Below, piece by piece: positions 44,495 through 54,072 of a stretch of DNA of 64,000 bases. The position numbers were made by a program, and so were the translations under genes. The first letter of the stretch is position 1, and the number at the start of each line of letters is the position of its first letter. This DNA comes from CANQDT01 sp051878935 (GTDB taxonomy: Bacteria > Bacillota > Clostridia > Lachnospirales > Lachnospiraceae): NCBI GenBank assembly GCA_051878935.1, contig JBJELB010000015.1, positions 1-64,000 of the forward strand, written 5' to 3'. Below the pieces are notes generated by a model. That model ran no database searches. It worked only from the letters and a program-made list of their open reading frames with translations, and was not told where the DNA came from.

Positions 44495-45415
44495 ATGGAC
44501 GGTACAAATCCCGGTTATTACTCACTGAATCAATACTTACAGGAAACCTTCGGTGAAAAAGTGTATAAAGTGCTTATCAATGGTGGTTTCACCTGTCCGA
44601 ACCGTGATGGCACCGTTGGGACCGGTGGTTGTATTTTCTGCAGTGCCAGCGGTTCCGGAGATTTCACTCCGGATGCAGGTCTTTCCGTAACTGACCAGAT
44701 TGACGCCGGTATTGCTGCCGTCAGGCAGAAACGTCCCGGTCAGAAATACATTGCCTATTTTCAGGCATTTACAAATACCTATGCACCCATTGAACGTTTG
44801 CGTTCCCTTTACATGGAAGCTCTCTCTCATCCGGATATCGTTGCATTGTCCATCGGCACCCGCCCGGACTGTCTCTCAGACGAAGTCATTGCATTATTGG
44901 ATGAGTGTAATCGGATCAAGCCTGTATGGGTGGAATTAGGCTTGCAGACCATTCATGAAGCTTCTGCTGACTATATCCGACGTGGCTATCCTCTGTCTGT
45001 ATTTGATGATGCTGTATACCGGCTTCATCAACAAAATCTGACAACAATCGTCCATCTCATCCTCGGAATTCCGGGTGAGACAACCAACCATATATTAGAC
45101 AGCATCCATTATCTGAACGAACTTCCAATTCAGGGAGTGAAGCTTTCTCTTTTGCATGTATTATCCGGAACAGATATGGGTAAAGAATATCTGGAACATC
45201 CATTTCCAACCTATACGTTAGAAGAATATGCCAATCTGGTAGCTGACTGTATCGGTCATCTTCGTCCGGATATTGTTCTGCACCGCATAACAGGAGACGG
45301 ACCAAAGGATCTACTCATTGCCCCGCTTTGGAGCCTCCGCAAACGGGAAGTTATGAACAGCATCTATCATACTCTTAAAGAACGCCGGATTACACAAGGA
45401 ATTTACTTACGATAA
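44495..45415 (+). CDS. Radical SAM protein, TIGR01212 (YhcC-like)
   Basis: 306 aa. The cluster motif is the unusual wide form C-x11-C-x2-C (GGFTCPNRDGTVGTGGCIFC) diagnostic of the TIGR01212/YhcC group. GLQTIHEASADYIRRGY and HLILGIPGE follow. Reaction unknown. ATG 44495 follows AGAAGGAG; gap of 16 bp to malic enzyme. Confidence 0.92.
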   Translation: MDGTNPGYYSLNQYLQETFGEKVYKVLINGGFTCPNRDGTVGTGGCIFCSASGSGDFTPDAGLSVTDQIDAGIAAVRQKRPGQKYIAYFQAFTNTYAPIERLRSLYMEALSHPDIVALSIGTRPDCLSDEVIALLDECNRIKPVWVELGLQTIHEASADYIRRGYPLSVFDDAVYRLHQQNLTTIVHLILGIPGETTNHILDSIHYLNELPIQGVKLSLLHVLSGTDMGKEYLEHPFPTYTLEEYANLVADCIGHLRPDIVLHRITGDGPKDLLIAPLWSLRKREVMNSIYHTLKERRITQGIYLR

Positions 45416-45433
45416 AACAGAAAGGACAAAACT

Positions 45434-45967
45434 ATGGAAAATGATTCCCTCACGTTATATAAACTGATTATTTTATCCATGCTTGACCTGGTCGATTTCC
45501 CTTTATCCAATTCACAACTGAGTGAATTTATCATCGAGCAGGAATATACTGATTATTTCCATGTGCAGCAGGCAACAAACGAATTACTTGATTCCGGTCT
45601 CATTGTACCTGAGATGATTCGCAATACTACTTACTACCAGATGACAGATGCAGGAAGAGAAACACTGGATTTGTTTGGATACAAGATATCCCGTTCAATT
45701 GAAGAAGATATTTTTTCCTATCTGGAAAAGAAACGTTATCAGTTAAAGAATCACTTTGATATTACTGCAGAATATTACTCTCCGGTTTCCGGACAATATG
45801 TGGTAGACTGTGTGATTAAGGAACGAAATAAAGTATTATTAAATATGAGTCTGTCGGTTCCGTCTGAACAACAAGCAGTTGATATCTGCGACCAGTGGCA
45901 GGAACGCAGTTCCGATGTCTATGCTGCTATTATGCAGAACATTACCAGAAATACCGAAGAGGAATAA
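45434..45967 (+). CDS. DUF4364 family, winged-helix-like regulator
   Basis: 177 aa. N-terminal winged-helix region (LIILSMLDLVDFPLSNSQLSEFI; ATNELLDSGLIV; YYQMTDAGRETLDLF), then a C-terminal domain with alternating hydrophobic strands. Matches DUF4364, found in Lachnospiraceae and relatives; targets unknown. The stop is 2 bp before the single-arm palindrome copy at 45970. Confidence 0.87.
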   Translation: MENDSLTLYKLIILSMLDLVDFPLSNSQLSEFIIEQEYTDYFHVQQATNELLDSGLIVPEMIRNTTYYQMTDAGRETLDLFGYKISRSIEEDIFSYLEKKRYQLKNHFDITAEYYSPVSGQYVVDCVIKERNKVLLNMSLSVPSEQQAVDICDQWQERSSDVYAAIMQNITRNTEEE

Positions 45968-45969
45968 AT

Positions 45970-46090
45970 AAAATGCCGTTTGCCCCGGTGGGCTGCCGCT
46001 GACGGCGGTACGTATCTGTTTTTTCTTGCACCGTTTTCCGGTTTAAGAAAGACAGGGCACTCCATGTCCATCACGCTTCATAAGGCGCGC
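45970..46090. repeat. Palindromic element, single-arm copy B
   Basis: Carries the same arm as the left side of copy A: CCCCGG, GCTGCCGCTGAC, CGTATCTGTTTTTTC, TTGCACCG, TTTCCGGTTTAAGAAAG, CACTCCATGTCCATCAC, then CATAAGGCGCGC. No matching inverted arm follows; the next 85 bp are AT-rich and then a different hairpin starts (46176). Confidence 0.88.
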
Positions 46091-46175
46091 AATAAAATAG
46101 CACCATTTCTGATACTTCAACTTCTATTTATAATCAACAAACTACTCTGAATAAATTTTGATACTATCAATAACA

Positions 46176-46320
46176 GCAGGAAAATGACATAAGATTTCCC
46201 ACGAAGGGCGTTTGAACATCGTCAGTGCTTAAAGGGTGTACTTTGCCCTTTTATGCACTGCTACGCATGTTCTCCGAGGCGAGAGCCGTCCCTTCATGGG
46301 ATACTTATGTCATTTGCTGC
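46176..46320. repeat. 145-bp hairpin between convergent genes
   Basis: Outer arms GCAG-GAAAATGACATAAG (46176 on) and CTTATGTCATTTGCTGC (ending 46320) pair, followed by CCCACGAAGGG/CCCTTCATGGG, GAACAT/ATGTTC and TAAAGGG/CCCTTTTA. The outer AATGACAT also occurs at the tip of copy C. It ends 1 bp before the stop of the FAD gene and may be a convergent terminator or a palindromic element. Confidence 0.82.
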
Positions 46321-46321
46321 G

Positions 46322-47734
46322 TTAACAAGTCACATCAAAAAATTTTTTCAGAATACTTCTTGCGACACTAATTCCGTTGGCTGAGGCCTGCTGCAATCCC
46401 CTGGTGACAGAAGCACCATCTCCGATCGCTCTCAATCCGCTAACACTCGTTTCAAAATCCTGATTGACAACCACCTTATTGGAATAAAACTTTACCTCCA
46501 CTCCGTAAAGCAGCGTCTCATCGCTTGCTATACCGGGGGTTACTTTATCCAACGCGTAGATCATCTCTTCGATGTCGATCATAATACGGTGCGGGAATAC
46601 AAGCGATAAATCTCCCGGAACCGCATCCTTCAAAGTTGGTATGAGATTATTGCGGTACAGACGCTCTTCTGTCGTCCTTCTGCCGCGCCGGAAATCTCCA
46701 AAACGTTGTACCAGGATTTTTCCGTCACACAACATATTAGACAGCTGGGCGATATGTTTACCGTATTCAATCGGCGTCTTAAATGGTTTCGTAAAATTCT
46801 TGGATACTAACAACGCAAAGTTGGTATTATTGGTTTTGTATTCCGCTGATTTATAGGCATGACCATTTACAACTGCCAGACCATTCTCATAATACTCCGT
46901 TGCCACCTCCCCTGATGGATTCGTACAAAAAGTACGGACCTTATCATCAAACGTCGGGGTGTGATAAACCAATTTCGCTTCGTAGAGATTCTTGTTCAGA
47001 AAATCCATCACTTCATCACGCACCTCTACACGTACACCAATATCAACCGTACCAACCTCTGTTTCAATATCATGAGCTTTACAGATATGGCTGAGCCATT
47101 CTGCACCTTCTCGTCCCACTGCTGCCACGATTTCAGGAGCATAGTAGGTTTCGCCCGCACCGGTAACCACACCGGTCGCTACGTTATCTTCAATCAGCAC
47201 CTCCTCCACAGAGGTATTGAAAAGTATCTCAACACCGACTGATAATAAGTGTTCCTGAATCTTACCATAGATCTTATAGCCTTCTTCCGTTCCCAAATGA
47301 CGGATTGGACATTCAATCAATTTCAGATTGGCATTGATTGCCTTCCGGCGAATCTCACGAATCTCTGCCTCTTTATCGACACCATAAACACTCTTATCTG
47401 CTCCGAAACGAAGATAGATAGCATCCGATTCCTGAATCAATTCTCTGGCTTCTTCATACCCCAGAATCTCAGGAAGATTTCCACCTACATCCGGTGACAA
47501 TGATAGTTTACCATCCGAAAATGCACCGGCACCGGCAAAGCCGGTTGTAATGGAACAAGGCTGGCATCCTACACACCGTTTCGTCACACGTTTGGGACAA
47601 TTTCGTTTTTCAATCGACCGTCCCTTTTCGATCATCAATACACGGATTCCCGGTTTTTTTTCACACAATTCATAAGCACAGAAAATTCCGGAGGGTCCTG
47701 CCCCAATAATAATTACATCATATTCCTTCTTCAT
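46322..47734 (-). CDS. FAD-dependent oxidoreductase (COG2509 type)
   Basis: 470 aa. FAD site IIIGAGPSGIFCAYEL at 9-24; a cysteine group (CVGCQPC) near 55; GFAGAGAFSDGKLSLSPDVGG shared in motif with the 4674-6269 protein; C-terminal GDGASVTRGLQQASANG. Substrate unknown. Monocistronic, 28 bp downstream of the ABC permease. Confidence 0.88.
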   Translation of the reverse strand: MKKEYDVIIIGAGPSGIFCAYELCEKKPGIRVLMIEKGRSIEKRNCPKRVTKRCVGCQPCSITTGFAGAGAFSDGKLSLSPDVGGNLPEILGYEEARELIQESDAIYLRFGADKSVYGVDKEAEIREIRRKAINANLKLIECPIRHLGTEEGYKIYGKIQEHLLSVGVEILFNTSVEEVLIEDNVATGVVTGAGETYYAPEIVAAVGREGAEWLSHICKAHDIETEVGTVDIGVRVEVRDEVMDFLNKNLYEAKLVYHTPTFDDKVRTFCTNPSGEVATEYYENGLAVVNGHAYKSAEYKTNNTNFALLVSKNFTKPFKTPIEYGKHIAQLSNMLCDGKILVQRFGDFRRGRRTTEERLYRNNLIPTLKDAVPGDLSLVFPHRIMIDIEEMIYALDKVTPGIASDETLLYGVEVKFYSNKVVVNQDFETSVSGLRAIGDGASVTRGLQQASANGISVARSILKKFFDVTC

Positions 47735-47761
47735 ATCTGACTCCTCTCTTTCACTGTCCTT

Positions 47762-48709
47762 CTAACGTTCTTCACGGAAATAATTCAGACCACATGCCGC
47801 AGGCTGTGAGTTTTCTCTGGATTGGCGACTGGATGTAACAATCAATACCAACGCCGTAATTAAGAATGGTAACATGTCGTAAATGGCATTCGGTATCGGA
47901 ACACTCTTAGGAACATAGTATTTCAATACACGCAATCCACCAAACACAAAGGAACCAAAGATGGCCTTATTCGGACTCCAGATCGCAAAAATAACCAATG
48001 CCACAGCAATCCATCCCAAACCTCCGACACTGTCCGGAAGCCAGGAACCGCCATTAATAATCATCGAGCAATAAGCTCCACCGATACCGCATATTCCGCC
48101 ACCAATCAGAATATTCCAGTATTTCAGCTGCATTACGCGGATACCTGCTGCATCTGCTGCTGCCGGATTCTCACCAATCGCCTGAACATTGAGCCCCAGC
48201 TTGGTATGGTTATAATAAATACCCAATAGAATCGCAATGACAAGTCCAATGTATACGAATGGATTATAGGAAAAGAATAATTTTCCTATCACCGGCAAAT
48301 CACTCAGTACCGGAATATGAATATTTCCCAACTGTGCCGTAATATGCTCAGGTAATTTCAGGGATCCGGTTTCCGAATTGGAAATCGCCGTAACACCGAT
48401 AAAATTCGATAAGCCAATACCAAATATCGTTAATGTTAATCCGGTTACATTTTGATTTGCCATCAATGTCACGGTCAGGAAGGCATAAAGAAGTGCCCCC
48501 AACAAACCTGCCATAAATGCGGCAATCAATGCCAGTAACAGATTATCAGTATAATATCCGATCATGAATCCGGCGCAGGCACCCAGAGACATCATTCCTT
48601 CCACACCCAAATTCAAATTTCCAACCTTTTCATGAACAATTTCACCCAGTGTACCAAACAACAACGGAGTTCCGGAGACAATCGCCGCTACAATGAATTT
48701 GATAATCAT
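47762..48709 (-). CDS. Nucleoside-type ABC transporter permease 2
   Basis: 315 aa, about 9 helices, BPD_transp_2 family (EKVGNLNLGVEGMMSLGA, GENPAAADAAGI). Corresponds to NupC/YufQ of BMP-type nucleoside importers. Overlaps permease 1 by 4 bp. Confidence 0.88.
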   Translation of the reverse strand: MIIKFIVAAIVSGTPLLFGTLGEIVHEKVGNLNLGVEGMMSLGACAGFMIGYYTDNLLLALIAAFMAGLLGALLYAFLTVTLMANQNVTGLTLTIFGIGLSNFIGVTAISNSETGSLKLPEHITAQLGNIHIPVLSDLPVIGKLFFSYNPFVYIGLVIAILLGIYYNHTKLGLNVQAIGENPAAADAAGIRVMQLKYWNILIGGGICGIGGAYCSMIINGGSWLPDSVGGLGWIAVALVIFAIWSPNKAIFGSFVFGGLRVLKYYVPKSVPIPNAIYDMLPFLITALVLIVTSSRQSRENSQPAACGLNYFREER

Positions 48710-49782
48710 TTCTTATTCCCTCCTTCCGATGCAATGACAAATTGATAACGGATGAAGAATTCACATCCAAGTACAAAAAATAAGATGACGCCTTGTAGTA
48801 CATCCGCACAGTTCGATGACAGTCCGTACGTCGACTGAACAACACTACTTCCCTTTTCCAGCACTGCGAACAAAAAGGTTACCAGCAAAATACCCCATGG
48901 GTTTAATTGGGCCAGCCATGCTACGATAATCGCTGTAAAGCCGACGCCTCCGGCTACTGCTGTTGCCAGTGTCATATCCGAACCAGTTGCCTGCGTCATG
49001 CCGGCAATACCACAGATACCACCACTGATGAACATGGTACGAAGGATAATCTTCTTCACATTCATACCGGCATAAGCAGCCGTTGCCTGACTCTCTCCTA
49101 CAACACTGACTTCATAACCATGCTTGCTGTATTTCAAATAAACATATACAATCACTACCAGAACCAGGCCAATCACCCAGCCGGCATGCACTCCAAAGAT
49201 ACTGTCAAGCTGTGCATTCTTTGTAAAGCGGGCAATTTTCGGAAATCCCGGTGAATTCGGATCTGCCCAGGGACCGTCACGCAACAATACAATGACATAT
49301 AAGGCAATATAATTTAACATCAACGTAAATAACGTTTCATTGGTGTTAAATTTTGCTTTGAATATGGCAGGTATCAGTCCATACAAACCGCCACCGATAA
49401 ATCCTGCGATAAACATCACCAGTATTAATAACCAATGTGGCCAGGTATCATGAAACAATGCAAAATAGGATGCAAAGATCGCACCGGCTATAATCTGTCC
49501 TTCTGCACCAATATTCCAGAATTTCATCTTAAATGCAAGTGTGATGCCCAGGGAAGAAATCAACAATGGAATCATCAGTTTCACGGTTGCCTGTATCGCC
49601 ATCTCACTACGGAACGCTCCCATAATAATCGTCTTATAAACCATCAGAGGCTGATATCCGATACACAGAATGAAAATGGCACCGGCTATCAGAGAAAGCA
49701 GAATCGAGCCCATGCGAAGAAAGAAAATACTTTTTCCGGAACGTTCGGCACGTTTTGCAATACGAATTCTCCAGTTATTCAT
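48706..49782 (-). CDS. Nucleoside-type ABC transporter permease 1
   Basis: 358 aa, about 10 helices (WNIGAEGQIIAGAIFASY; VVGESQATAAYAGMNV), like NupB/YufP. Overlaps the ATPase gene by 8 bp and permease 2 by 4 bp, a tightly coupled operon. Confidence 0.88.
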   Translation of the reverse strand: MNNWRIRIAKRAERSGKSIFFLRMGSILLSLIAGAIFILCIGYQPLMVYKTIIMGAFRSEMAIQATVKLMIPLLISSLGITLAFKMKFWNIGAEGQIIAGAIFASYFALFHDTWPHWLLILVMFIAGFIGGGLYGLIPAIFKAKFNTNETLFTLMLNYIALYVIVLLRDGPWADPNSPGFPKIARFTKNAQLDSIFGVHAGWVIGLVLVVIVYVYLKYSKHGYEVSVVGESQATAAYAGMNVKKIILRTMFISGGICGIAGMTQATGSDMTLATAVAGGVGFTAIIVAWLAQLNPWGILLVTFLFAVLEKGSSVVQSTYGLSSNCADVLQGVILFFVLGCEFFIRYQFVIASEGGNKK

Positions 49783-51295
49783 TCTTTGACACCTCCTCCA
49801 GCTTCTTACCGGTCATCATCATGCCCAGTTGCTCTTTTGTCGTTTTCGCTGCCTCTACAATACCTGTGACCTGACCATGACATAACACCATGATACGGTC
49901 AGATAACTCCAGCAGAACATCTAAATCTTCCCCGATAAAAAGAATAGCAACCTGTTTTTTCTTTTGCTCATTTAACAAATCATAAATGTTATAGGATGCG
50001 TTGATATCCAGTCCACGAACCGGATATGCGGTAATGAGCAGGTTTGGATTCGACTCTATCTCACGACCTAGCAGTACCTTTTGTACGTTACCACCCGACA
50101 TCCTCCTTACCGGCATTTCCGTACCAGGTGTTTTAATCTCCAGCTTTTTAATCAGATTTTCAGCCATTTCCTTACTCGGCTTTCTCCGGACAAACGGCCC
50201 TTTTCCTTTATGATAAGACTTCAGCAGCATATTATCCGTCATACCCATCGAAGCGACCAGACCCATACCAAGGCGGTCTTCCGGTACAAAGCTCATACTG
50301 ATACCCAGATCGATGATTTCAGAAGGTGTTTTCCCCACAATGTTGTGCTTTTTATGAAGAATTGCCCCTTCAGACACCGGCTGCAGTCCTGCGAGAACTT
50401 CACACAGTTCCTTCTGTCCGCTGCCTGCGATTCCGGCTACCCCAAGAATCTCACCCTTATTCAGATCAAAGGAAACATCCTCTAACGCTTTCGTTCCATC
50501 CGCACGGTCAACACTTAAATGGAACACATCCAGGATACGTTCTGTATGCTCTACCACCGGACGGTTAATCTTCAAATCTACCGGACGGCCTACCATAATC
50601 TCAGTCAACTGCTTCTCGTTGGTTTCTGCTGTGATGACCGTATCAATACTCTTTCCTTTTCTCAGAATAGTAACACGGTCACTGATACTCAATACCTCAT
50701 GTAGCTTATGAGTAATAATAATGATTGCTGCGCCCTGCTCTCTCATTTTCCGAAGAATTTCAAACAGCCGCTCCGTTTCCTGCGGTGTCAATACCGCTGT
50801 CGGCTCATCCAGAATTAAAATCTTAGCCCCGCGATATAATACCTTTACTATTTCCACCGTTTGTTTTTCGCTGACGGACATATTATAGATTTTCTTATCC
50901 GGGTCAATCTCCAGTCCATATTTCTGACTAATCTCAAGAATTCTTTTTCTTAATTCCTTCGGTTTACATTTTTTCTCTTTTGTGCCTAACACAATGTTGT
51001 CCATAGCACTGAAAACGTCCACCAGCTTGAAATGCTGATGAATCATCCCTATTCCCAGTTTCATCGCATCAGTCGGAGAATGAATGACAACTTCCTTCCC
51101 ATCAATATCAATCGTTCCTTCATCCTGATGGTAAATACCGGACAACATATTCATTAGCGTTGTCTTACCGGATCCGTTTTCACCCAGAAGTGCCAGAATC
51201 TCTCCATACTTTACATGCAGATCAATCTGGTCATTCGCCACTACCGGACCAAATGTTTTGGTGATGCCGTGACATTCAATCGCATATGCAGACAT
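49775..51295 (-). CDS. Nucleoside-type ABC transporter, tandem ATPase
   Basis: 506 aa with two ABC domains. First: Walker A GENGSGKT (about 37-44), Walker B ILILDEPTAVL. Second: P-loop GIAGSGQKEL and signature MSGGNVQKVLLGREI, but Walker B reads LLITAYPVRGLD, lacking the catalytic Glu, as usual in the degenerate half of sugar/nucleoside transporters. AAAGGGGAAA before ATG 51295. Confidence 0.92.
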   Translation of the reverse strand: MSAYAIECHGITKTFGPVVANDQIDLHVKYGEILALLGENGSGKTTLMNMLSGIYHQDEGTIDIDGKEVVIHSPTDAMKLGIGMIHQHFKLVDVFSAMDNIVLGTKEKKCKPKELRKRILEISQKYGLEIDPDKKIYNMSVSEKQTVEIVKVLYRGAKILILDEPTAVLTPQETERLFEILRKMREQGAAIIIITHKLHEVLSISDRVTILRKGKSIDTVITAETNEKQLTEIMVGRPVDLKINRPVVEHTERILDVFHLSVDRADGTKALEDVSFDLNKGEILGVAGIAGSGQKELCEVLAGLQPVSEGAILHKKHNIVGKTPSEIIDLGISMSFVPEDRLGMGLVASMGMTDNMLLKSYHKGKGPFVRRKPSKEMAENLIKKLEIKTPGTEMPVRRMSGGNVQKVLLGREIESNPNLLITAYPVRGLDINASYNIYDLLNEQKKKQVAILFIGEDLDVLLELSDRIMVLCHGQVTGIVEAAKTTKEQLGMMMTGKKLEEVSKNE

Positions 51296-51335
51296 TGCTT
51301 TCCCCTTTCTTTTTCTGTCATCTCATAACAAAATC

Positions 51336-51374
51336 AGGGTGTCACAAAACTTGGAACAAATTTTGTAACACCCT
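51336..51374 (-). terminator. Intercistronic hairpin between lipoprotein and ATPase genes
   Basis: AGGGTGT-ACAAAA / TTTTGT-ACACCCT with one mismatch, followed on the minus strand by GATTTTGTT. Likely a partial terminator or mRNA stabiliser letting the binding protein be made in excess. Confidence 0.7.
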
Positions 51375-51395
51375 TTTGTGATTAAGGTTACTTGA

Positions 51396-52544
51396 TTATT
51401 TTACTTCAACATTCTCATAATACCAGTTAATTCCGCCTGTGATATCTGCATCACTTAATGTGGAGCCTTCTTCACCGACTGTCTTGCCATCGTTGGTATT
51501 CATAACTCCATCAAATACATTGAAAGAACCATCTAAAATCTTTGCTGATGCTGCTTCTACTGCATCGGCTGTTCCATCTGCGGCAAAATCAGCTAAATCA
51601 GAAAGCTGTACCAAGCCTTCGGCCATACCGCCGAAATAATTAGAACCATCCCATGTACCATCAATGATACTCTGTACTGCTGAGGTATAATAAGCGCCCC
51701 AGTTCCACATAACAGAACATAACGTAGCTTTTGGAGCATCCTTACTCATATCGGAGTTATAACCGATACCGTAAACACCTGCCTTTTCAGCTACTAACTG
51801 AGGGTTTGCCGTATCGCAGTGCTGAGCAATAACATCACAGTCAGCATCAACCAATGCCTGTGCTGCCGCTGTTTCACCTTCCGGATCATACCAGCTGTTC
51901 GTAACTTTTACGTATACTTTTGCATCTTCATTCACAGATTGAACACCCATTGCGAATGCATTAATACCACCGGTTACCTCAGAATTGTCAACACCCATTG
52001 CGGCAACATAACCGATTTTGTTTGTCTCTGTCTTCATACCTGCAACAATACCGGATAAGTATCTTGCCTGGTAAATTCTACCAAAGTAGTTGTTAAAGTT
52101 CTTACCGTTACTCATGTATCCTGTTCCGTGTGAGAAATAAACATCTGGATACTCTTCTGCAAGAGCTGCACAGGTTTCCATATAACCCCAGCTGGTTGCA
52201 AAGATAATATTACATCCTTCTTCAATACAGTCTCTCATTGCTGTTTCTACTGCCGTAGGATCGTCATCCGCTACATTGTTCTTACGTACGATCTGAGAAT
52301 CATCAAGAGCAAGTTCTGCCTGCATATTCTGGATGCCTACATCATGTGTGTAGCTGTAACCGGAACCATCTGCAGGATCTCCGATATGGATAACACCAAC
52401 TTTGATGTCCTCTTTACTGATTGCGGTCGTTTCCTGTGCTGTCTGGCTGTTATCCGTTTCTTCTGTTGTTGTAGAAGAACCACAACCTGCCAGTAAGGAA
52501 ACTGACATCATTGCAACTGCTAAAATACTTAATATCTTTCTCAT
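51396..52544 (-). CDS. BMP-family substrate-binding lipoprotein
   Basis: 382 aa. Lipoprotein signal with lipobox LLAGC (Cys21), Thr/Glu linker, then the BMP fold (KVGVIHIGDPADGSGYSYTHD; CNIIFATSWGY; DVIAQHCDTANPQLVAEKAGVYGIGY). BMP proteins mostly bind nucleosides; exact ligand unknown. No purine riboswitch is seen upstream. First gene of the transporter operon. Confidence 0.9.
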   Translation of the reverse strand: MRKILSILAVAMMSVSLLAGCGSSTTTEETDNSQTAQETTAISKEDIKVGVIHIGDPADGSGYSYTHDVGIQNMQAELALDDSQIVRKNNVADDDPTAVETAMRDCIEEGCNIIFATSWGYMETCAALAEEYPDVYFSHGTGYMSNGKNFNNYFGRIYQARYLSGIVAGMKTETNKIGYVAAMGVDNSEVTGGINAFAMGVQSVNEDAKVYVKVTNSWYDPEGETAAAQALVDADCDVIAQHCDTANPQLVAEKAGVYGIGYNSDMSKDAPKATLCSVMWNWGAYYTSAVQSIIDGTWDGSNYFGGMAEGLVQLSDLADFAADGTADAVEAASAKILDGSFNVFDGVMNTNDGKTVGEEGSTLSDADITGGINWYYENVEVK

Positions 52545-52617
52545 TTTTTCTCCTCCTAAAGTAAGATTTCTTAAGTACCATAATCACTTATAAATTTACC
52601 ACTTTATCCAGAAAACG

Positions 52618-53286
52618 TCAATCGGTTTTCAAAGAAAGAAACCGCTCACATTCCTTCGCCAGAGCTTCTTCTGCCTGTACTCCGGAGAGTCGTGCTATAT
52701 TGACCAGTTCACGCAGCATTTTACCAACCAGATACCCTGTCTGTTCCTTCTCATTCTCATTTATCTCTTCCAGCTCCGTCAATTCTTCCGAAAGAAGCTG
52801 CATGGACTCTTCCTTTGTGGAAGAACGATACTGCCTGTCCATCTTCTTTAACACCTTCTCCATGCGCAGCAGCGCAGGAAATGCTTTAGGTATCTCCGTG
52901 CTGTGACCTTTCTCTTTTCCCTTTAATTCTTCCCAGGTTGCCAGAACATTATCCGTATTCATTGCATTCCTTTTTCCGAACACATGCGGATGTCGGTAGA
53001 TCATCTTCTGTCCCAGCCGGTCAATCACCTCTTCCAGTGTAAAATGTCCTTCCTCACCGGCAATCTGGCTGTGCAGCATAATCTGGAGCAGCATATCTCC
53101 CAGTTCCTCGCACAGATTTTCGTAATTGCCTGTTTCTGTTGCCACCGTAATGGCCTCCACAGACTCATACGCCTCCTCTATCATACAACGTTTCAGTGAT
53201 TCATGAGTCTGTTCCCGATCCCACGGGCATCCATCCTTTGCCCGCAGGCGGGCAATAATTTCTTTCAACTCTTCAAATGAAATCAT
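52618..53286 (-). CDS. mazG: MazG-type nucleoside triphosphate pyrophosphohydrolase
   Basis: 222 aa. Full N-terminal MazG domain: KDGCPWDREQTHESL, EEAYE and EELGDMLLQIMLHSQIA give the E-x2-E ... E-x2-D metal site. The C-terminal part (about 140-222) is a shortened second domain. Cleaves NTPs to NMPs for pool cleaning. Located 74 bp upstream of the BMP operon. Confidence 0.92.
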   Translation of the reverse strand: MISFEELKEIIARLRAKDGCPWDREQTHESLKRCMIEEAYESVEAITVATETGNYENLCEELGDMLLQIMLHSQIAGEEGHFTLEEVIDRLGQKMIYRHPHVFGKRNAMNTDNVLATWEELKGKEKGHSTEIPKAFPALLRMEKVLKKMDRQYRSSTKEESMQLLSEELTELEEINENEKEQTGYLVGKMLRELVNIARLSGVQAEEALAKECERFLSLKTD

Positions 53287-53304
53287 ATCTTTTCTCCATT
53301 CCGC

Positions 53305-53332
53305 TTGTATTTCCTGTCCGTTCTTATATAAT
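53305..53332 (+). promoter_or_regulatory. traX promoter
   Basis: TTGTAT (53305-53310), 16-bp spacer, TATAAT (53327-53332), 54 bp before the ATG. Confidence 0.65.
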
Positions 53333-53385
53333 ACTTACATACATCTTTCGCTGTTTACTGCGAATATAAGAGCGGAGAACCGATT

Positions 53386-54072
53386 ATGAAACCATTATAT
53401 CAATGTCTGAATAATTTTCAACTGAAGCTGATTGCTCTTATTTTTATGGCAATCGATCATATTGGTGCCGTATGCTTTCCTGACATCTTACTCTTACAGA
53501 TATTAGGGCGCATCGCTTTTCCCATCTTTTGTTTTTTACTGGTCGAAGGCTTCACTCATACAAAAAACTTAAAGCGGTACCTCATGCGTATCGGTATCGT
53601 CGCACTGCTTTCGGATATTCCTTTTGACCTTGCCATTTATGGAAAATGTACTCTTTACCATCAAAACACGTTCTTCACCCTGTTTTTTGGTTTATTAATG
53701 ATGACTTATCTGTCACGCTTAGTCGTACTGGAAAGTCCACGTTACCAGCGTCTAGCCAGTGTTCTTGTGGTCTTCTTCTTTGCAACCGTAGCCATGTACA
53801 TGCACACGGATTACAGCTCCTCCGGAGTCGGATTATTATTAATCTTCATCTTTTATGAATACAGAATCCGTAACCTGTCCGAAAAGAATTTGATAATCCT
53901 TTTTGCCCTTTGGTGTCTGATCTGTGGCAATATCGAAATCTATGCCTTTTTCGCCATCATACCAATCTGCATGTACAACGGGGAAAAAGGCTCCTATTCC
54001 AAGTGGTTGTTTTACGGCTTTTATCCGGCGCACCTCCTGATACTTGCCCTGATTCGATACTATATGCTCTGA
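53386..54072 (+). CDS. TraX-family membrane protein
   Basis: 228 aa, about 7 hydrophobic segments; starts with LKLIALIFMAIDHIGAV and GRIAFPIFCFLLVEGF, the TraX signature. Plasmid TraX acetylates pilin; the many chromosomal Firmicute homologues have unknown roles. Ends convergently, overlapping dpaB by 13 bp. Confidence 0.9.
   Translation: MKPLYQCLNNFQLKLIALIFMAIDHIGAVCFPDILLLQILGRIAFPIFCFLLVEGFTHTKNLKRYLMRIGIVALLSDIPFDLAIYGKCTLYHQNTFFTLFFGLLMMTYLSRLVVLESPRYQRLASVLVVFFFATVAMYMHTDYSSSGVGLLLIFIFYEYRIRNLSEKNLIILFALWCLICGNIEIYAFFAIIPICMYNGEKGSYSKWLFYGFYPAHLLILALIRYYML

Noticed and set aside
52545..52617. Purine riboswitch before the BMP nucleoside-type transporter
   Set aside because: Only 73 bp separate mazG and the lipoprotein gene, and the conserved TATA-GGGTNTCTAC-type core is not there.
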